Origin: LMUY01 sp965199555
Lineage (GTDB): Bacteria > Pseudomonadota > Alphaproteobacteria > Acetobacterales > Acetobacteraceae
DNA length: 64,000 bases
Direction of reading: 5' to 3'
NCBI GenBank assembly: GCA_965199555.1
Contig: CBDASJ010000006.1
Span: 248,001-312,000 of the forward strand
Shown here: positions 54,518 through 63,593 of the stretch, one piece after another
Layout: every line of letters begins with the position of its first letter
Numbering within the stretch: the stretch's first letter is position 1
Program-made: the position numbers and the translations under genes
Notes under the pieces: generated by a model
What the model was told of the DNA's origin: nothing
Databases searched by the model: none
What the model saw: the letters and a program-made list of their open reading frames with translations, nothing else

Positions 54518-55675
54518 TCAGCCGAAGGCCCGCAGCCGCTGCACCGCGTCCGCCATGGCGGCTTCCGGGCCGCAGTAACTGAAGCGCACCGTGCGATGGC
54601 CGCGTGCGGCGTCGAAATCCACGCCGGCGGCGGCGGCGATGCCAGCCTCCGCCAACAGGCGCGCGCAGAAGCCGGCGCTGTCGTTCGTGCGGGCGCCGAT
54701 ATCGGCATACAGGTAGAAGGCGCCTTCCGCGGGTGCCAGATGGTCGAAGCCGGCGCCCGGCAGCTCCCGCAGCAGCAGGTCGCGGGAGCGGCGATAGCGT
54801 TCCACGTTCGCCGCGAGCTCCTCGTGGCAGTCGAATGCCGCTTCCGCCGCGATCTGGGCGATGTGCGGGGCGGAGATGAACAGGTTCTGCGCCAGGCACT
54901 CCACCGGGCGCACCAGCTCCTCCGGCAGCACGGTCCAGCCGATGCGCCAGCCGGTCATGGAGAAGTATTTGGAAAAGCTGTTGATCACCACGGCGCTCGG
55001 GCTGAACGCGGCGGCGGTGGCGACGGGCTGGCCGTATTGCAGGCCGTGATAGATCTCGTCGCTGATCAGGCGCACGCCCTGGGCGTGGCACCAGCCAGCG
55101 ATCGCCGCCAGCTCGTCCCGGTGCAGCATGGTGCCGGCGGGATTGCACGGGGATGCCACGATCAACCCGTCGGGCCGCGGGTCCAGCCGCTCCAGGGCGG
55201 CGAGCGTGGGCTGGTATCGCGTCTCGACCCCGGTCTCGATCACCACCGGCACCAGGCCGAGCGCCGTGGCGATGTTGCGGTATGGCGGGTAGTACGGCGC
55301 GGCCATGGCGATGCGGTCGCCGGGATCGAACGCCGCCAGGAACACCAGGGGAAAGGCGGCGGAGGCGCCCATGGTGACGGCGATGCGCGCCGGGTCGGCG
55401 GCGTGGCCGTACCAGGCCTGGCCATGGGCGGCGATGCGGGCGCGCAAGGACGGGCGGCCGAACGCTTCCGTGTAGCCGAGCGGGGAGCCATCCTCCAGCG
55501 CCCGGCGTGCCTCCGCCACCGCGCCGCGCGGGGCACCGGTGCCGGGCTGGCCGACCTCCATGCGGATGATCCCCGGCGCGCCCGGCGGAAGCGCCGCCTG
55601 CCGCGCATTGGCCGCCGCGATCACGTCCATCACGCGAAACGGCGGCACCGCCGCGGTGCGGCCGACCTTCAGCAC
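54518..55675 (-). CDS. Class I/II PLP-dependent aminotransferase
   Basis: 385-residue fold-type I aminotransferase. Asn178 (SPCNPAGTM), Asp206 (LISDEIYHGL) and the PLP-binding Lys236 (NSFSKYFSMTGWRIGW) are all in place, with a C-terminal Arg in VRFSYCGPE. The substrate is probably an aromatic or branched amino acid or aspartate. The start is GTG at 55675. It lies 10 bp after the small secreted protein gene and 10 bp before nagZ, so it shares their transcript. Confidence 0.92.
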   Translation of the reverse strand: MLKVGRTAAVPPFRVMDVIAAANARQAALPPGAPGIIRMEVGQPGTGAPRGAVAEARRALEDGSPLGYTEAFGRPSLRARIAAHGQAWYGHAADPARIAVTMGASAAFPLVFLAAFDPGDRIAMAAPYYPPYRNIATALGLVPVVIETGVETRYQPTLAALERLDPRPDGLIVASPCNPAGTMLHRDELAAIAGWCHAQGVRLISDEIYHGLQYGQPVATAAAFSPSAVVINSFSKYFSMTGWRIGWTVLPEELVRPVECLAQNLFISAPHIAQIAAEAAFDCHEELAANVERYRRSRDLLLRELPGAGFDHLAPAEGAFYLYADIGARTNDSAGFCARLLAEAGIAAAAGVDFDAARGHRTVRFSYCGPEAAMADAVQRLRAFG

Positions 55676-55685
55676 CGGAGCCGCC

Positions 55686-56033
55686 CTATTGTATCTGCAG
55701 CTCGGTCGCGGCGATGCTGATGGACGGGTTGCGCTGGTCCGGCGTGCGGTGCTCCGGCTCCGACGGATAGCCGGTCACGGTGGCGCGGCACAGGGAGAAG
55801 CAGCGGCGCAGGTCGATCCGCTCCTGGCCTTGCAGCGCAGGAAAGTGGAAGTCCACCGTCCCGTTGGACGGCATGCCCGGAACCTTGAACATGTGGCACT
55901 TGTCCAGGTCGCACAGCATGTCGGCCGGGCCGTACGTGTTGGAACCGTCATGGGCCGGCGCCAGGTGGAACGTCACGGGCGGCAGCGGGGCGGCCGCGAC
56001 CAGGAACACCGAAAGGAGTAGCATACGTCGCAT
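55686..56033 (-). CDS. Small secreted protein with two Cys pairs, unknown function
   Basis: 115-residue protein I do not recognise. An N-terminal signal peptide (MRRMLLLSVFLVAAAPLPP) precedes a short beta-rich-looking sequence with four Cys in two clusters, LCDLDKC near 41-47 and RRCFSLC near 78-84, which could form two disulfides in the periplasm. The start at 56033 is one of two close ATGs (56024 is the other); the longer frame to 56096 is unlikely. It is followed directly by the aminotransferase gene. No catalytic motif is visible. Confidence 0.7.
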   Translation of the reverse strand: MRRMLLLSVFLVAAAPLPPVTFHLAPAHDGSNTYGPADMLCDLDKCHMFKVPGMPSNGTVDFHFPALQGQERIDLRRCFSLCRATVTGYPSEPEHRTPDQRNPSISIAATELQIQ

Positions 56034-56179
56034 GGAGGGGGGTCCTTTGTGCATGCGGAGGGCCGTCGTTATTGGCCGCAACACGAATGGAGCCATCGAC
56101 CAAGCCGGCCGGTGTCGTTTCGCGGACCTACTTTATAGCCGAACTCCGCCGACGCGCCCAGGCCCGAAGCCGCACCGCT

Positions 56180-57619
56180 TCAGTTGCCACCGACCGCAAG
56201 GCCGCTGCCCCGGCTGTCCGTCGCCCAGCGGCACTGATCCTCCGACCCCGGCAGGTAGCGTGGGCAGGCGATGGCGTCCGCCCGGCCCGGTTCCGGCACC
56301 GGGGTATTCAGCGGCTGGCGGGCCAGGATGTTGGTCAGGTCGAACGCCACTGCCAGCGGCGCGCCTTCCTGCCCGCTGCCGCCGACCGCGGCACGGAACG
56401 CCCGCAGGCTGGGGTTCCACGCGATTGCCGCGGCCAGCAGCGGGGGCGGCACGCTGGCGGGGGATGCGGCCATGACGATGCCGGTGCCCGGCGCGATGCG
56501 GCCGGTGCCGAACAGATTGTCCATGGTCAAGGCGCACACCACGGCGCCGCCGTCTCGGTCCAGCGTGGCGAAGGTGGTGGAGGCGGGCAGCGCCGGCAGG
56601 GATCCCCCGCCATTGTCCTTGGCTGCCAGCACGGCAGCGGCATCCACGCCGCCGGCGCGCCAGCGTGCCGCCACGGCCACCGCCCGCGCTTGGGCCGCGG
56701 CCGCATCGCCCGGGGCAGCCTGCAACGCCTGGAACGCTGCCGCCGCGGCCAGGCCGCCATCGGCCGGCGGCGGCAGGAAAGCCACCTGGTCCCGTCCGGC
56801 GGCGACGACGATCGGGGCCACCGTCTTCGGCAGGGCGGCGCGCAGGTCCGCCGCCGTCACGCCGCCCCCGGCGATAACCGACGCGGCCTGGAACCGGCGG
56901 GCAAGCGCGCCCTGGTACAGATCGCCCACGCCGGCCACCCGCAACTGCGCCAAGGTCGCGCCCAGATCGGGCTGGATCATGGTCGCGCCATCCGTCAACA
57001 CGGTGCCCCCGGGCGCGAACACGGCCTGGGCGCTCGGGTCGGTCAACAACGGACCGGCGACGAGTTGCAGGTCGCGCACGAAAGCGCGGGAAGCCGGGGT
57101 GCCGAAGCGGGCGAGCTGCTCCGCGGGCGCAACCAGCGTTTCGAACGGCCGCCGGCCATAGCGGGCGTGCAGCGCGAACAGGCCGCGGGCGAGCATGGGC
57201 ACGGCGGCCGGGCGGTCGCGTTGCGCGACGGCGGTGGCGGGTGCAACGGGGGTGAACACGATGGCTTCCGGCACGCCTTCGCCCGGGCCGGTGCGCGCCG
57301 GGCTGTAGGCGAGGCAGGCGCCGCCGGCGCCGAGGCTGGCGCGCGACGGATAGGTCACGGCCAGGGTGAAGCCGACCGCCACGGCGGCGTCCGCGGCGGT
57401 GCCGCCCAGCGCCAGCACCTCGCGCCCCGCCAGGGCGGCGGTCGGCTCGTCCGCGACCACGCCGCCGACGAAGCCGCTGATGCGCCGGGGTTCGGAGCCG
57501 GGGCCGGTGACCCCGCCGCCCAGGAACGTCTTCTGCACGTCGCCCAACGTGGCACATGCGGCAAGGGCGCTGCACAAGGCCAGCATCAGGCTGGCGCGCA
57601 TCCTTTTCACGGCTCGCAT
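56180..57619 (-). CDS. Gamma-glutamyltransferase-like lipoprotein
   Basis: 479-residue Ntn-hydrolase-type protein, shorter than the usual ~560-580 of GGT. The lipobox LAAC places the lipidated Cys at residue 22, so it should sit in a membrane facing the periplasm. SLGAGGACLAYSP resembles the GxGGG motif of the large subunit. The self-cleavage site is ASTTFATLD near residue 348, where the second chain would begin. The later NNxMDDF and SSMSPT motifs of active GGTs are not recognisable, so glutathione hydrolysis is uncertain. It diverges from the DsbA-like gene. Starts at 57619 and 57601 are both possible. Confidence 0.85.
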   Translation of the reverse strand: MRAVKRMRASLMLALCSALAACATLGDVQKTFLGGGVTGPGSEPRRISGFVGGVVADEPTAALAGREVLALGGTAADAAVAVGFTLAVTYPSRASLGAGGACLAYSPARTGPGEGVPEAIVFTPVAPATAVAQRDRPAAVPMLARGLFALHARYGRRPFETLVAPAEQLARFGTPASRAFVRDLQLVAGPLLTDPSAQAVFAPGGTVLTDGATMIQPDLGATLAQLRVAGVGDLYQGALARRFQAASVIAGGGVTAADLRAALPKTVAPIVVAAGRDQVAFLPPPADGGLAAAAAFQALQAAPGDAAAAQARAVAVAARWRAGGVDAAAVLAAKDNGGGSLPALPASTTFATLDRDGGAVVCALTMDNLFGTGRIAPGTGIVMAASPASVPPPLLAAAIAWNPSLRAFRAAVGGSGQEGAPLAVAFDLTNILARQPLNTPVPEPGRADAIACPRYLPGSEDQCRWATDSRGSGLAVGGN

Positions 57620-57748
57620 CGGCGTGTCGGATCCTCCAGCGGCCCGTATTGGTTCGGCCGGGACCGTGCCATAACCGGCTTCGCGGCGAGCGGCAATCCG
57701 CGTCCGCAGGCTGCGGCGGCTATGGCAGGGCAAGGGGACGGACACATC

Positions 57749-58480
57749 ATGGTCAAGCAGTTCGCCGTCATGGGCGCATTGATGCTGGGGTGCTTCGGAA
57801 GCGCCGCAGCGGCGACGCTGAGCCCGGAACAGCGCGCGGAGGTGGTGCAGACGGTGCGCCAGGCGCTGCACGACGACCCGTCCATCCTGCGCGACGCACT
57901 GGCCGCGTTGCAGGCCGACGACGCACTCCGGCAGGACGCCAGCAATGCGGACGCCATCGCCGCGCAGCACGCCGCCCTGGTCGCGGATCCGGCCGACGCG
58001 GTGGCCGGCAACCCGGCCGGCGACGTCACGGTGGTGGAGTTCTACGACCCGCGCTGCCCATACTGCCGCCAGATGCTGCCGGTGATGGCCGCGCTGCTGC
58101 AGGCCGACCCGCAGGTGCGTCTGGTGTTCAAGGACATCCCGATCCTCGGCCCGGCCTCCGTGCTGGAAGCGCGCGCGCTGTTGGCGGCGCAGCGGCAAGG
58201 CCATTACCTGCCGTTCCAGGACGCCATCATGCACAGCACGGCCACACCCACCGCCGCCTCGCTGCGCGCGGAAGCGGAGCGCCAGGGCATGGACGCCGCC
58301 CGGTTCGAGCGCGACATGGCGGACCCGGCGGTGCAGGCCCGGTTGGACAAGAACCTGCACCTCGCCGCCGCCCTCCATGTGGACGGCACGCCGGCGCTGG
58401 TGATCGGCAACCGCATGATCCCCGGCGCGATCGAGCTGGCCGAGCTGCAGCAGGCCATCTCCGCCGCCCGCACCCGCTAG
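57749..58480 (+). CDS. DsbA family thiol-disulfide oxidoreductase
   Basis: 243-residue periplasmic thioredoxin-fold protein of the DsbA/Com1-like group. A signal peptide (about 1-22, ending SAAAA) is followed by a helical N-terminal region with VVQTVRQALHDDPSILRDAL, then the active site FYDPRCPYCRQM (Cys103, Cys106) and the cis-Pro loop GTPALVIG near 214-221. It can introduce or reshuffle disulfides with DsbB (43512-44012) as oxidant. The ATG at 57749 is chosen from several in-frame starts; 57722 is possible. It lies 70 bp before an ABC binding-protein gene. Confidence 0.9.
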   Translation: MVKQFAVMGALMLGCFGSAAAATLSPEQRAEVVQTVRQALHDDPSILRDALAALQADDALRQDASNADAIAAQHAALVADPADAVAGNPAGDVTVVEFYDPRCPYCRQMLPVMAALLQADPQVRLVFKDIPILGPASVLEARALLAAQRQGHYLPFQDAIMHSTATPTAASLRAEAERQGMDAARFERDMADPAVQARLDKNLHLAAALHVDGTPALVIGNRMIPGAIELAELQQAISAARTR

Positions 58481-58550
58481 CGACTGGCCGTGTTGCCGTG
58501 GCTCGGCGGACCGCTATGGTTCCGCAGCCAGGTTCTTCGAAGGGGATAGC

Positions 58551-60131
58551 ATGCTCACACGCCGCCTGATGCTCGGCTCCGCCGCCGCCACGCCGCTGAT
58601 CTGGAACACGGCCTTCGCCGAAACCCCGCGCGACGTGGCCGTGATGGCGATGCAGATCGACGACATCATCAGCCTCGATCCGGGCGAAAGCTTCGAGTTC
58701 TCCGGCAACGAGGTCGGCTCGAACTGCTACGAGAAGCTGATCATGCCGGACGAGGCGGACCCGACCAAGCTGGTGGGCGTGCTGGCGGAGAATTGGGAGG
58801 TCGCGGGCGACGGGGTGACCTACACCTTCTTCCTGAAGAAGGACCGGAAGTTCGCGTCCGGGGCGTTCGTGACGGCGGAGGACGCGGCCTGGTCGCTGCA
58901 ACGCGCCGCCATCATGAACAAGGCGCCCGGCTTCATCCTGACCCAGTTCGGCTTCAACAAGGACAACGCGCTCGACCGCATCAAGGCGACCGACGACCAT
59001 ACGCTGGTGATGAAGGTGGCCGAGCCGCTGGCGCCGACCTTCCTGTTCTATTGCTTGTCGGCCAATGTCGGCAGCGTGGTCGAGAAGAAGCTGGCGATGA
59101 GCCACGCCGTCGGGGAGGATTTCGGCAATGGCTGGCTGAAGACCGCGTCCGCCGGGTCGAATAGCTGGGCCGTACGGTCCTGGAAGGCGAGCGACAGCGT
59201 GGTGCTGGACGCGGCGCCCGGCGCGCCGACCAAGCTGAAGCGGATGGTGATCCGCCACGTGGCGGAACCGTCCACCCAGTTGCTGCTGTTGCAGAAGGGC
59301 GATGCGGACATCGCCCGCAACTTCACCCCCGAGCAGATCCACGCGGTGACCGGCAAGCCGGAATTCTCACTGGTGTCGAAAAGCCTGGGGTCGCTGAACT
59401 ACATCGCGATGAACCAGGGCATGCCGGAACTGGCGCATCCGGACGTGGCGCAGGCGGTGAAATGGGCGATCGATTACGACGCGATCGAAAAGAACATCAC
59501 GCCGGACATTTACCGCACGCACGAGGCCTTCTTGCCCGAAGGCTTTCCCGGCGCGGTCAACGACAACCCGTTCCACAAGGACGTCGACAAGGCCAAGGCC
59601 TTGATGAAGCAAGCCGGCATGGAAAAAGGCTTCACGGTGACGCTGGACCACCAATCCGCGGCGCCGTTCAGCGACGTGGCGCAGGCCGTGCAGGCGGATT
59701 TGGCGGCGATCGGCATCCAGGTGCAACTGGTCGCGGGCGAGTTCCGCCAGGTCATTACCAAGACCCGGGCGCGCCAGCACCAGATGGCCATGCTGCGCTG
59801 GGGCAGCGACTACCTGGACCCGCATTCCAACGCGCAAACCTTCTGCATCAACGACGACAACTCGGACGCGGCAACCAACCGCACCGTGGCCTGGCGCTCC
59901 AAATGGCAGGACAAGGACCTGACCGGGCGGGCGCAGGACGCGGTCAAGGAAACCGATGCCGCGAAGCGTGTCGCCGAATACCAGCAGTTGCAGAAGGATT
60001 TCATGCAGCGCGCGCCGTTCGTGATCTTCCAGCAGCAAGTGGGCGTGGTGGCGCTGCGCAAGGCGGTCAGCGGCTTCAGCCTTGGCGTGCTGGCGGACGG
60101 CACGCGTTACACCGCCCTCGCCAAGGCTTGA
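58551..60131 (+). CDS. ABC transporter substrate-binding protein, family 5
   Basis: 526-residue periplasmic solute-binding protein of the peptide/nickel family. The N-terminus MLTRRLMLGSAAATPL ending AFAE has a twin-arginine-like start. The mature protein has the SBP_bac_5 layout, for example LAENWEVAGDGVTYTFFLKK near 78-97 and EPSTQLLLLQKGDADIARN near 240-258. AAGGGGA precedes the ATG. The stop overlaps the TTG start of the permease gene. Unlike the 34-41 kb operon, this set has only one permease and no ATPase beside it. The ligand is unknown. Confidence 0.92.
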   Translation: MLTRRLMLGSAAATPLIWNTAFAETPRDVAVMAMQIDDIISLDPGESFEFSGNEVGSNCYEKLIMPDEADPTKLVGVLAENWEVAGDGVTYTFFLKKDRKFASGAFVTAEDAAWSLQRAAIMNKAPGFILTQFGFNKDNALDRIKATDDHTLVMKVAEPLAPTFLFYCLSANVGSVVEKKLAMSHAVGEDFGNGWLKTASAGSNSWAVRSWKASDSVVLDAAPGAPTKLKRMVIRHVAEPSTQLLLLQKGDADIARNFTPEQIHAVTGKPEFSLVSKSLGSLNYIAMNQGMPELAHPDVAQAVKWAIDYDAIEKNITPDIYRTHEAFLPEGFPGAVNDNPFHKDVDKAKALMKQAGMEKGFTVTLDHQSAAPFSDVAQAVQADLAAIGIQVQLVAGEFRQVITKTRARQHQMAMLRWGSDYLDPHSNAQTFCINDDNSDAATNRTVAWRSKWQDKDLTGRAQDAVKETDAAKRVAEYQQLQKDFMQRAPFVIFQQQVGVVALRKAVSGFSLGVLADGTRYTALAKA

Positions 60132-61138
60132 GGCGACTGCGGCGCCTGGCCGGCACGCTCGGCGGCGTGCCGGTCACGCTGTTCGGGCTGGTGCTGATCA
60201 CCTTCCTGATCGGGCGCGTGGTGCCGATCGACCCGGTGCTGGCCGTGGTGGGCGACCGGGCGCCGCAATCGGTGGTGGAAGCGACGCGGCACACCATGGG
60301 CCTGGACCGGCCGCTCCCGGTGCAGTTCGTGCGCTATGTCGGCAGCCTACTGCGGGGCGACCTCGGGCGTTCCGTGATGACGTCGCACCCGGTGACGGAG
60401 GACATCGCGACGTTCTTCCCCGCCACCATGGAACTGGCGACGGTGGCGATCCTGCTGGCCACGGCGCTGGGCATCCCGCTGGGCGTGCTGGCGGCGGTGC
60501 GGCGCGGCAGTTGGGCGGACCAGGCGATCCGGGTGGGCACGCTGTGCGGCTGGTCCATCCCGGTGTTCGTGTTGGCGCTGCTTGCGCTGCTGGTGTTCTA
60601 CGCCAAGCTCGGCTGGGCGCCGGGGCCGGGCCGGCAGGACGTGGTGTTCCAGGACATGGTGCCACCCGTCACCGGGCTGCTGACGGTGGACGCGCTGCTG
60701 GCGGGCGACTGGGACAGCTTCCGCGACGCGGTCGGACATTTGGTGCTGCCCTCGATTGTGCTGGCGGTGACGAACCTGGCAACCATCGCGCGGATGACGC
60801 GGGCCTTCATGCTGGACGCGCTGGGCAGCGAATACATCGTCACCGCGCGGGCCAAGGGCCTATCGGCGGCGCGGATCATCTGGCGGCACGCCTTTGCCAA
60901 TATCGGCGTGCGCCTGGTGACGGTGCTGGCGCTGACCTATGCCGGGCTGTTGGAAGGGGCGGTGCTGACGGAAACGGTGTTTTCCTGGCCGGGTATCGGG
61001 CAGTACCTGACAGGCTCGCTGCTGAACGCGGACATGAACGCGGTACTTGGGGCGACGCTGGTGATCGGGCTGACCTATGTCGGGCTGAACCTGCTGGCGG
61101 ATTTGGCCTACCGCATGCTGGACCCGCGAGTGCGGTAG
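60128..61138 (+). CDS. Peptide-type ABC transporter permease (DppB family), orphan
   Basis: 336-residue inner-membrane permease with about six helices. The family motifs are RVVPIDPVLAVVGD after the first helix, MGLDRPLPVQFVRYVG near 56-71 and a coupling loop ending AARIIWRHAFANIG. The start must be TTG at 60128, overlapping the binding-protein stop (TTGA). No DppC, DppD or DppF gene follows; the next gene is hslV after 550 bp, so a working transporter would need subunits encoded elsewhere. The stop is TAG at 61136-61138. Confidence 0.92.
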   Translation: MRRLRRLAGTLGGVPVTLFGLVLITFLIGRVVPIDPVLAVVGDRAPQSVVEATRHTMGLDRPLPVQFVRYVGSLLRGDLGRSVMTSHPVTEDIATFFPATMELATVAILLATALGIPLGVLAAVRRGSWADQAIRVGTLCGWSIPVFVLALLALLVFYAKLGWAPGPGRQDVVFQDMVPPVTGLLTVDALLAGDWDSFRDAVGHLVLPSIVLAVTNLATIARMTRAFMLDALGSEYIVTARAKGLSAARIIWRHAFANIGVRLVTVLALTYAGLLEGAVLTETVFSWPGIGQYLTGSLLNADMNAVLGATLVIGLTYVGLNLLADLAYRMLDPRVR

Positions 61139-61691
61139 CGAATGCGGGGTCAGCCGCCTGCCGCACGGACTACGGTGATCGATGCGCCGGTTGAGCTGCG
61201 GCCTTGTCTGGAGCGACCTCCAGGCCATCGAGTCCGTATCGGCCCTCACGCCCGCCGGTCGCGGCGGCAACAGAAGCGGATTGCGGCTGTGCACGCAGCG
61301 GGAGGACATGTTCATCCCCGACGTGTTTGCCATGCGCCGCGATGCCCTGCGCGCGCTGATGCTGCAACACGCAAACCACAACAAACGAGAACGACGTGTC
61401 GTCGCTGGCGGTCTGGCACAGGACTCGGTCGGCTTGGCTGACGTGGCCTGAGATGGTGGCGGTCGTGACAAGCCTGCTCCTGGCGGCCTTCTGCGTCGGC
61501 ATGTGCTCCATCGTTGGCTGGCTTTTCAGCGAGCCCCGAACCCGCCCCGTGGTAAACGCGGTAGGCCGGCTTCTGGAACTCCTGTCGACCATCCTGCATT
61601 GACGCTGCCCGGCCTGGGACCGCCGCGGCGCCTGGCCTGCTGCGCCTCCTGCCGGGTTTGAAACTCGGCACTGGCGCGCCATTTGCTCGCC
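61139..61691. other. About 550 bp without a convincing gene
   Basis: The stretch follows the orphan permease and precedes hslV. Open frames are short and poorly supported on both strands; the best is 61396-61602. I searched by eye for remains of DppC or ABC ATPase motifs and saw none. No tRNA, repeat or clear terminator was recognised. It may be the scar of a deletion that removed the missing transporter genes. Confidence 0.5.
61396..61602 (+). CDS. Possible small single-span membrane protein
   Basis: A 68-codon frame (GTG start; an ATG at 61453 would give 49 residues). It encodes one hydrophobic stretch, MVAVVTSLLLAAFCVGMCSI, then GWLF, and an amphipathic C-terminus. No good ribosome-binding site precedes either start and no relative is recognised, so it could be chance. 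Included only because the hydrophobic pattern is tidy and the region is otherwise empty. Confidence 0.25.
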   Translation: MSSLAVWHRTRSAWLTWPEMVAVVTSLLLAAFCVGMCSIVGWLFSEPRTRPVVNAVGRLLELLSTILH

Positions 61692-62252
61692 ATGCAGAAC
61701 ACCACCCCCTATGATCCCGTCGGCTGGCACGGCACCACCATCCTATGCGTGCGCCGCGACGGGCATGTGGCCATGGCCGGGGACGGCCAGGTCACGCTCG
61801 GACAGACCGTGATCAAGGGCAACGCCCGCAAGGTCCGCCGCATCGGCGCGGGCGACAAGGTGCTGGCCGGGTTTGCCGGCGCCACGGCGGACGCCTTTAC
61901 CCTGCTGGAGCGTTTGGAAGCCAAGTTGGAGCGGTTCCCGAACCAATTGGAACGCGCTTGCGTGGAGCTGGCCAAGGATTGGCGGACCGACCGCTACCTG
62001 CGCCGCCTGGAAGCCATGATGGCAGTCGCCGACGCCGAGCACTCCTACACGCTCACCGGCAACGGCGACGTGTTGGAGCCGGATGACGGGGTGATCGCCA
62101 TCGGCTCCGGCGGCAACTACGCGCTGTCGGCGGCGCGCGCGCTGTTGGAGGTCGATGGTCTGTCCGCCGAGGAGATCGCCCGGCGCGCCATGCGCATCGC
62201 CGGCGAGATCTGCGTCTACACCAACGCCAAAATCATCATCGAGACCCTGTAA
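61692..62252 (+). CDS. hslV: ATP-dependent protease subunit HslV (ClpQ)
   Basis: 186-residue proteasome-like peptidase. The N-terminal Thr after processing is in WHGTTILCVRRDGHVAM (Thr15), giving a 14-residue propeptide as is usual in alphaproteobacteria. GDGQVTLGQTVIKGNARKVR and the SGGNYALSAARAL stretch follow. The ATG at 61692 is preferred to the in-frame TTG at 61683. It is followed by hslU after three bases and forms the HslVU complex. Confidence 0.96.
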   Translation: MQNTTPYDPVGWHGTTILCVRRDGHVAMAGDGQVTLGQTVIKGNARKVRRIGAGDKVLAGFAGATADAFTLLERLEAKLERFPNQLERACVELAKDWRTDRYLRRLEAMMAVADAEHSYTLTGNGDVLEPDDGVIAIGSGGNYALSAARALLEVDGLSAEEIARRAMRIAGEICVYTNAKIIIETL

Positions 62253-62255
62253 GCC

Positions 62256-63578
62256 ATGGACGTTCCAACCTATTCGCCGCGCGAAATCGTTTCCGAACTC
62301 GACCGGTTCATCGTCGGCCAGAACGACGCCAAGCGCGCCGTGGCGATCGCGCTGCGCAACCGCTGGCGCCGCCAGCAGCTCCCGGAGGCCATGCGGGAAG
62401 AGGTGGTGCCGAAGAACATCCTGATGATCGGGCCGACCGGTTGCGGCAAGACCGAGATCGCCCGGCGGCTCGCCAAGCTCGCGCAGGCGCCCTTCCTCAA
62501 AGTCGAGGCGACCAAGTTCACCGAGGTCGGCTATGTCGGGCGCGACGTGGAAAGCATCGTGCGCGACCTGGTGGAAGTGAGCCTTACCATGCTGCGGGAT
62601 GCCAGCCGCAAGGATGTGCAGGCCAAGGCGGAGCTGCAGGCGGAAGACCGGCTGGTGACGGCGCTGGTGGGCGAAGGCGCCGGGGGCGACACGCGCGCCA
62701 AGTTCCGCCGCATGCTGCGCGATGGCGAGTTGGAGGACAAGGAAGTGGAGGTGCAGGTCGCCGACAGCGGTGGCTCGCCGATCGGCCAGATGGACATCCC
62801 GGGCATGCCACCGGGCCAGATGATCAACCTGGGCGAGATGATGAAGGGCATGATGGGCGGCCGGGCGCAGAAGACCAAGCGCATGACGGTGGCGGCCGCC
62901 CGTGCGGCGTTGACGCGCGACGAGGCGGACCAGTTGCTGGACACCGAGCAGGTCACGAAGGACGCGGTGACGCACGCCGAGCAGAACGGGATCGTGTTCC
63001 TGGACGAGATCGACAAGGTGTGCGCGCGGTCTGGCGAAGGCGGCTTCCGCGGCGGCGACGTGTCCCGCGAAGGCGTGCAGCGCGACCTGCTGCCGTTGAT
63101 CGAGGGCACCACCGTGTCGACCAAGTATGGCCCGGTGAAGACGGACCACGTGCTGTTCATCGCGTCCGGCGCGTTCCACCTGGCCAAGCCGTCGGATTTG
63201 CTGCCGGAACTACAGGGCCGGTTGCCGATCCGTGTGGAGTTGGCGCCGCTGTCCCGGGCAGATTTGCGGGAAATCCTGGTGGAACCGGAGCACAGCCTGC
63301 TGAAGCAATACGGGGCGTTGTTGCAGACGGAAGGCGTGTCGCTGAGTTTCGGCGAGGATGCCATCGACGCGCTGGCGGATTTGGCGGCCGACATCAACGA
63401 CCGGGTGGAGAATATCGGCGCCCGCCGCCTGGCGACGGTGCTGGAGAAGCTTTTGGAGGAAGTAAGCTTCACGGCCAGCGATCGCGGCGGCGAGTCCGTG
63501 ACGGTGGATGCCGCCTACGTCAACGAACGGGTGGCGCCGTTGGCCGCTCGGGGTGATCTCAGCCGGTTTATCCTGTAG
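62256..63578 (+). CDS. hslU: ATP-dependent protease ATPase subunit HslU (ClpY)
   Basis: 440-residue AAA+ unfoldase that drives substrates into HslV. Walker A GPTGCGKT lies at 59-66, Walker B IVFLDEIDKV near 246-255, and the I-domain between them has MMKGMMGGRAQKTKRM. The C-terminus ends LSRFIL, the conserved tail that activates HslV. It is directly after hslV. Just beyond its stop begins the inverted repeat of the AbrB-Doc module. Confidence 0.97.
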   Translation: MDVPTYSPREIVSELDRFIVGQNDAKRAVAIALRNRWRRQQLPEAMREEVVPKNILMIGPTGCGKTEIARRLAKLAQAPFLKVEATKFTEVGYVGRDVESIVRDLVEVSLTMLRDASRKDVQAKAELQAEDRLVTALVGEGAGGDTRAKFRRMLRDGELEDKEVEVQVADSGGSPIGQMDIPGMPPGQMINLGEMMKGMMGGRAQKTKRMTVAAARAALTRDEADQLLDTEQVTKDAVTHAEQNGIVFLDEIDKVCARSGEGGFRGGDVSREGVQRDLLPLIEGTTVSTKYGPVKTDHVLFIASGAFHLAKPSDLLPELQGRLPIRVELAPLSRADLREILVEPEHSLLKQYGALLQTEGVSLSFGEDAIDALADLAADINDRVENIGARRLATVLEKLLEEVSFTASDRGGESVTVDAAYVNERVAPLAARGDLSRFIL

Positions 63579-63593
63579 CGACTTGTTCCCACG

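Noticed and set aside
61182..61451. 89-codon plus-strand frame upstream of hslV
   Set aside because: No domain, no ribosome-binding site and no relation to the missing transporter subunits.
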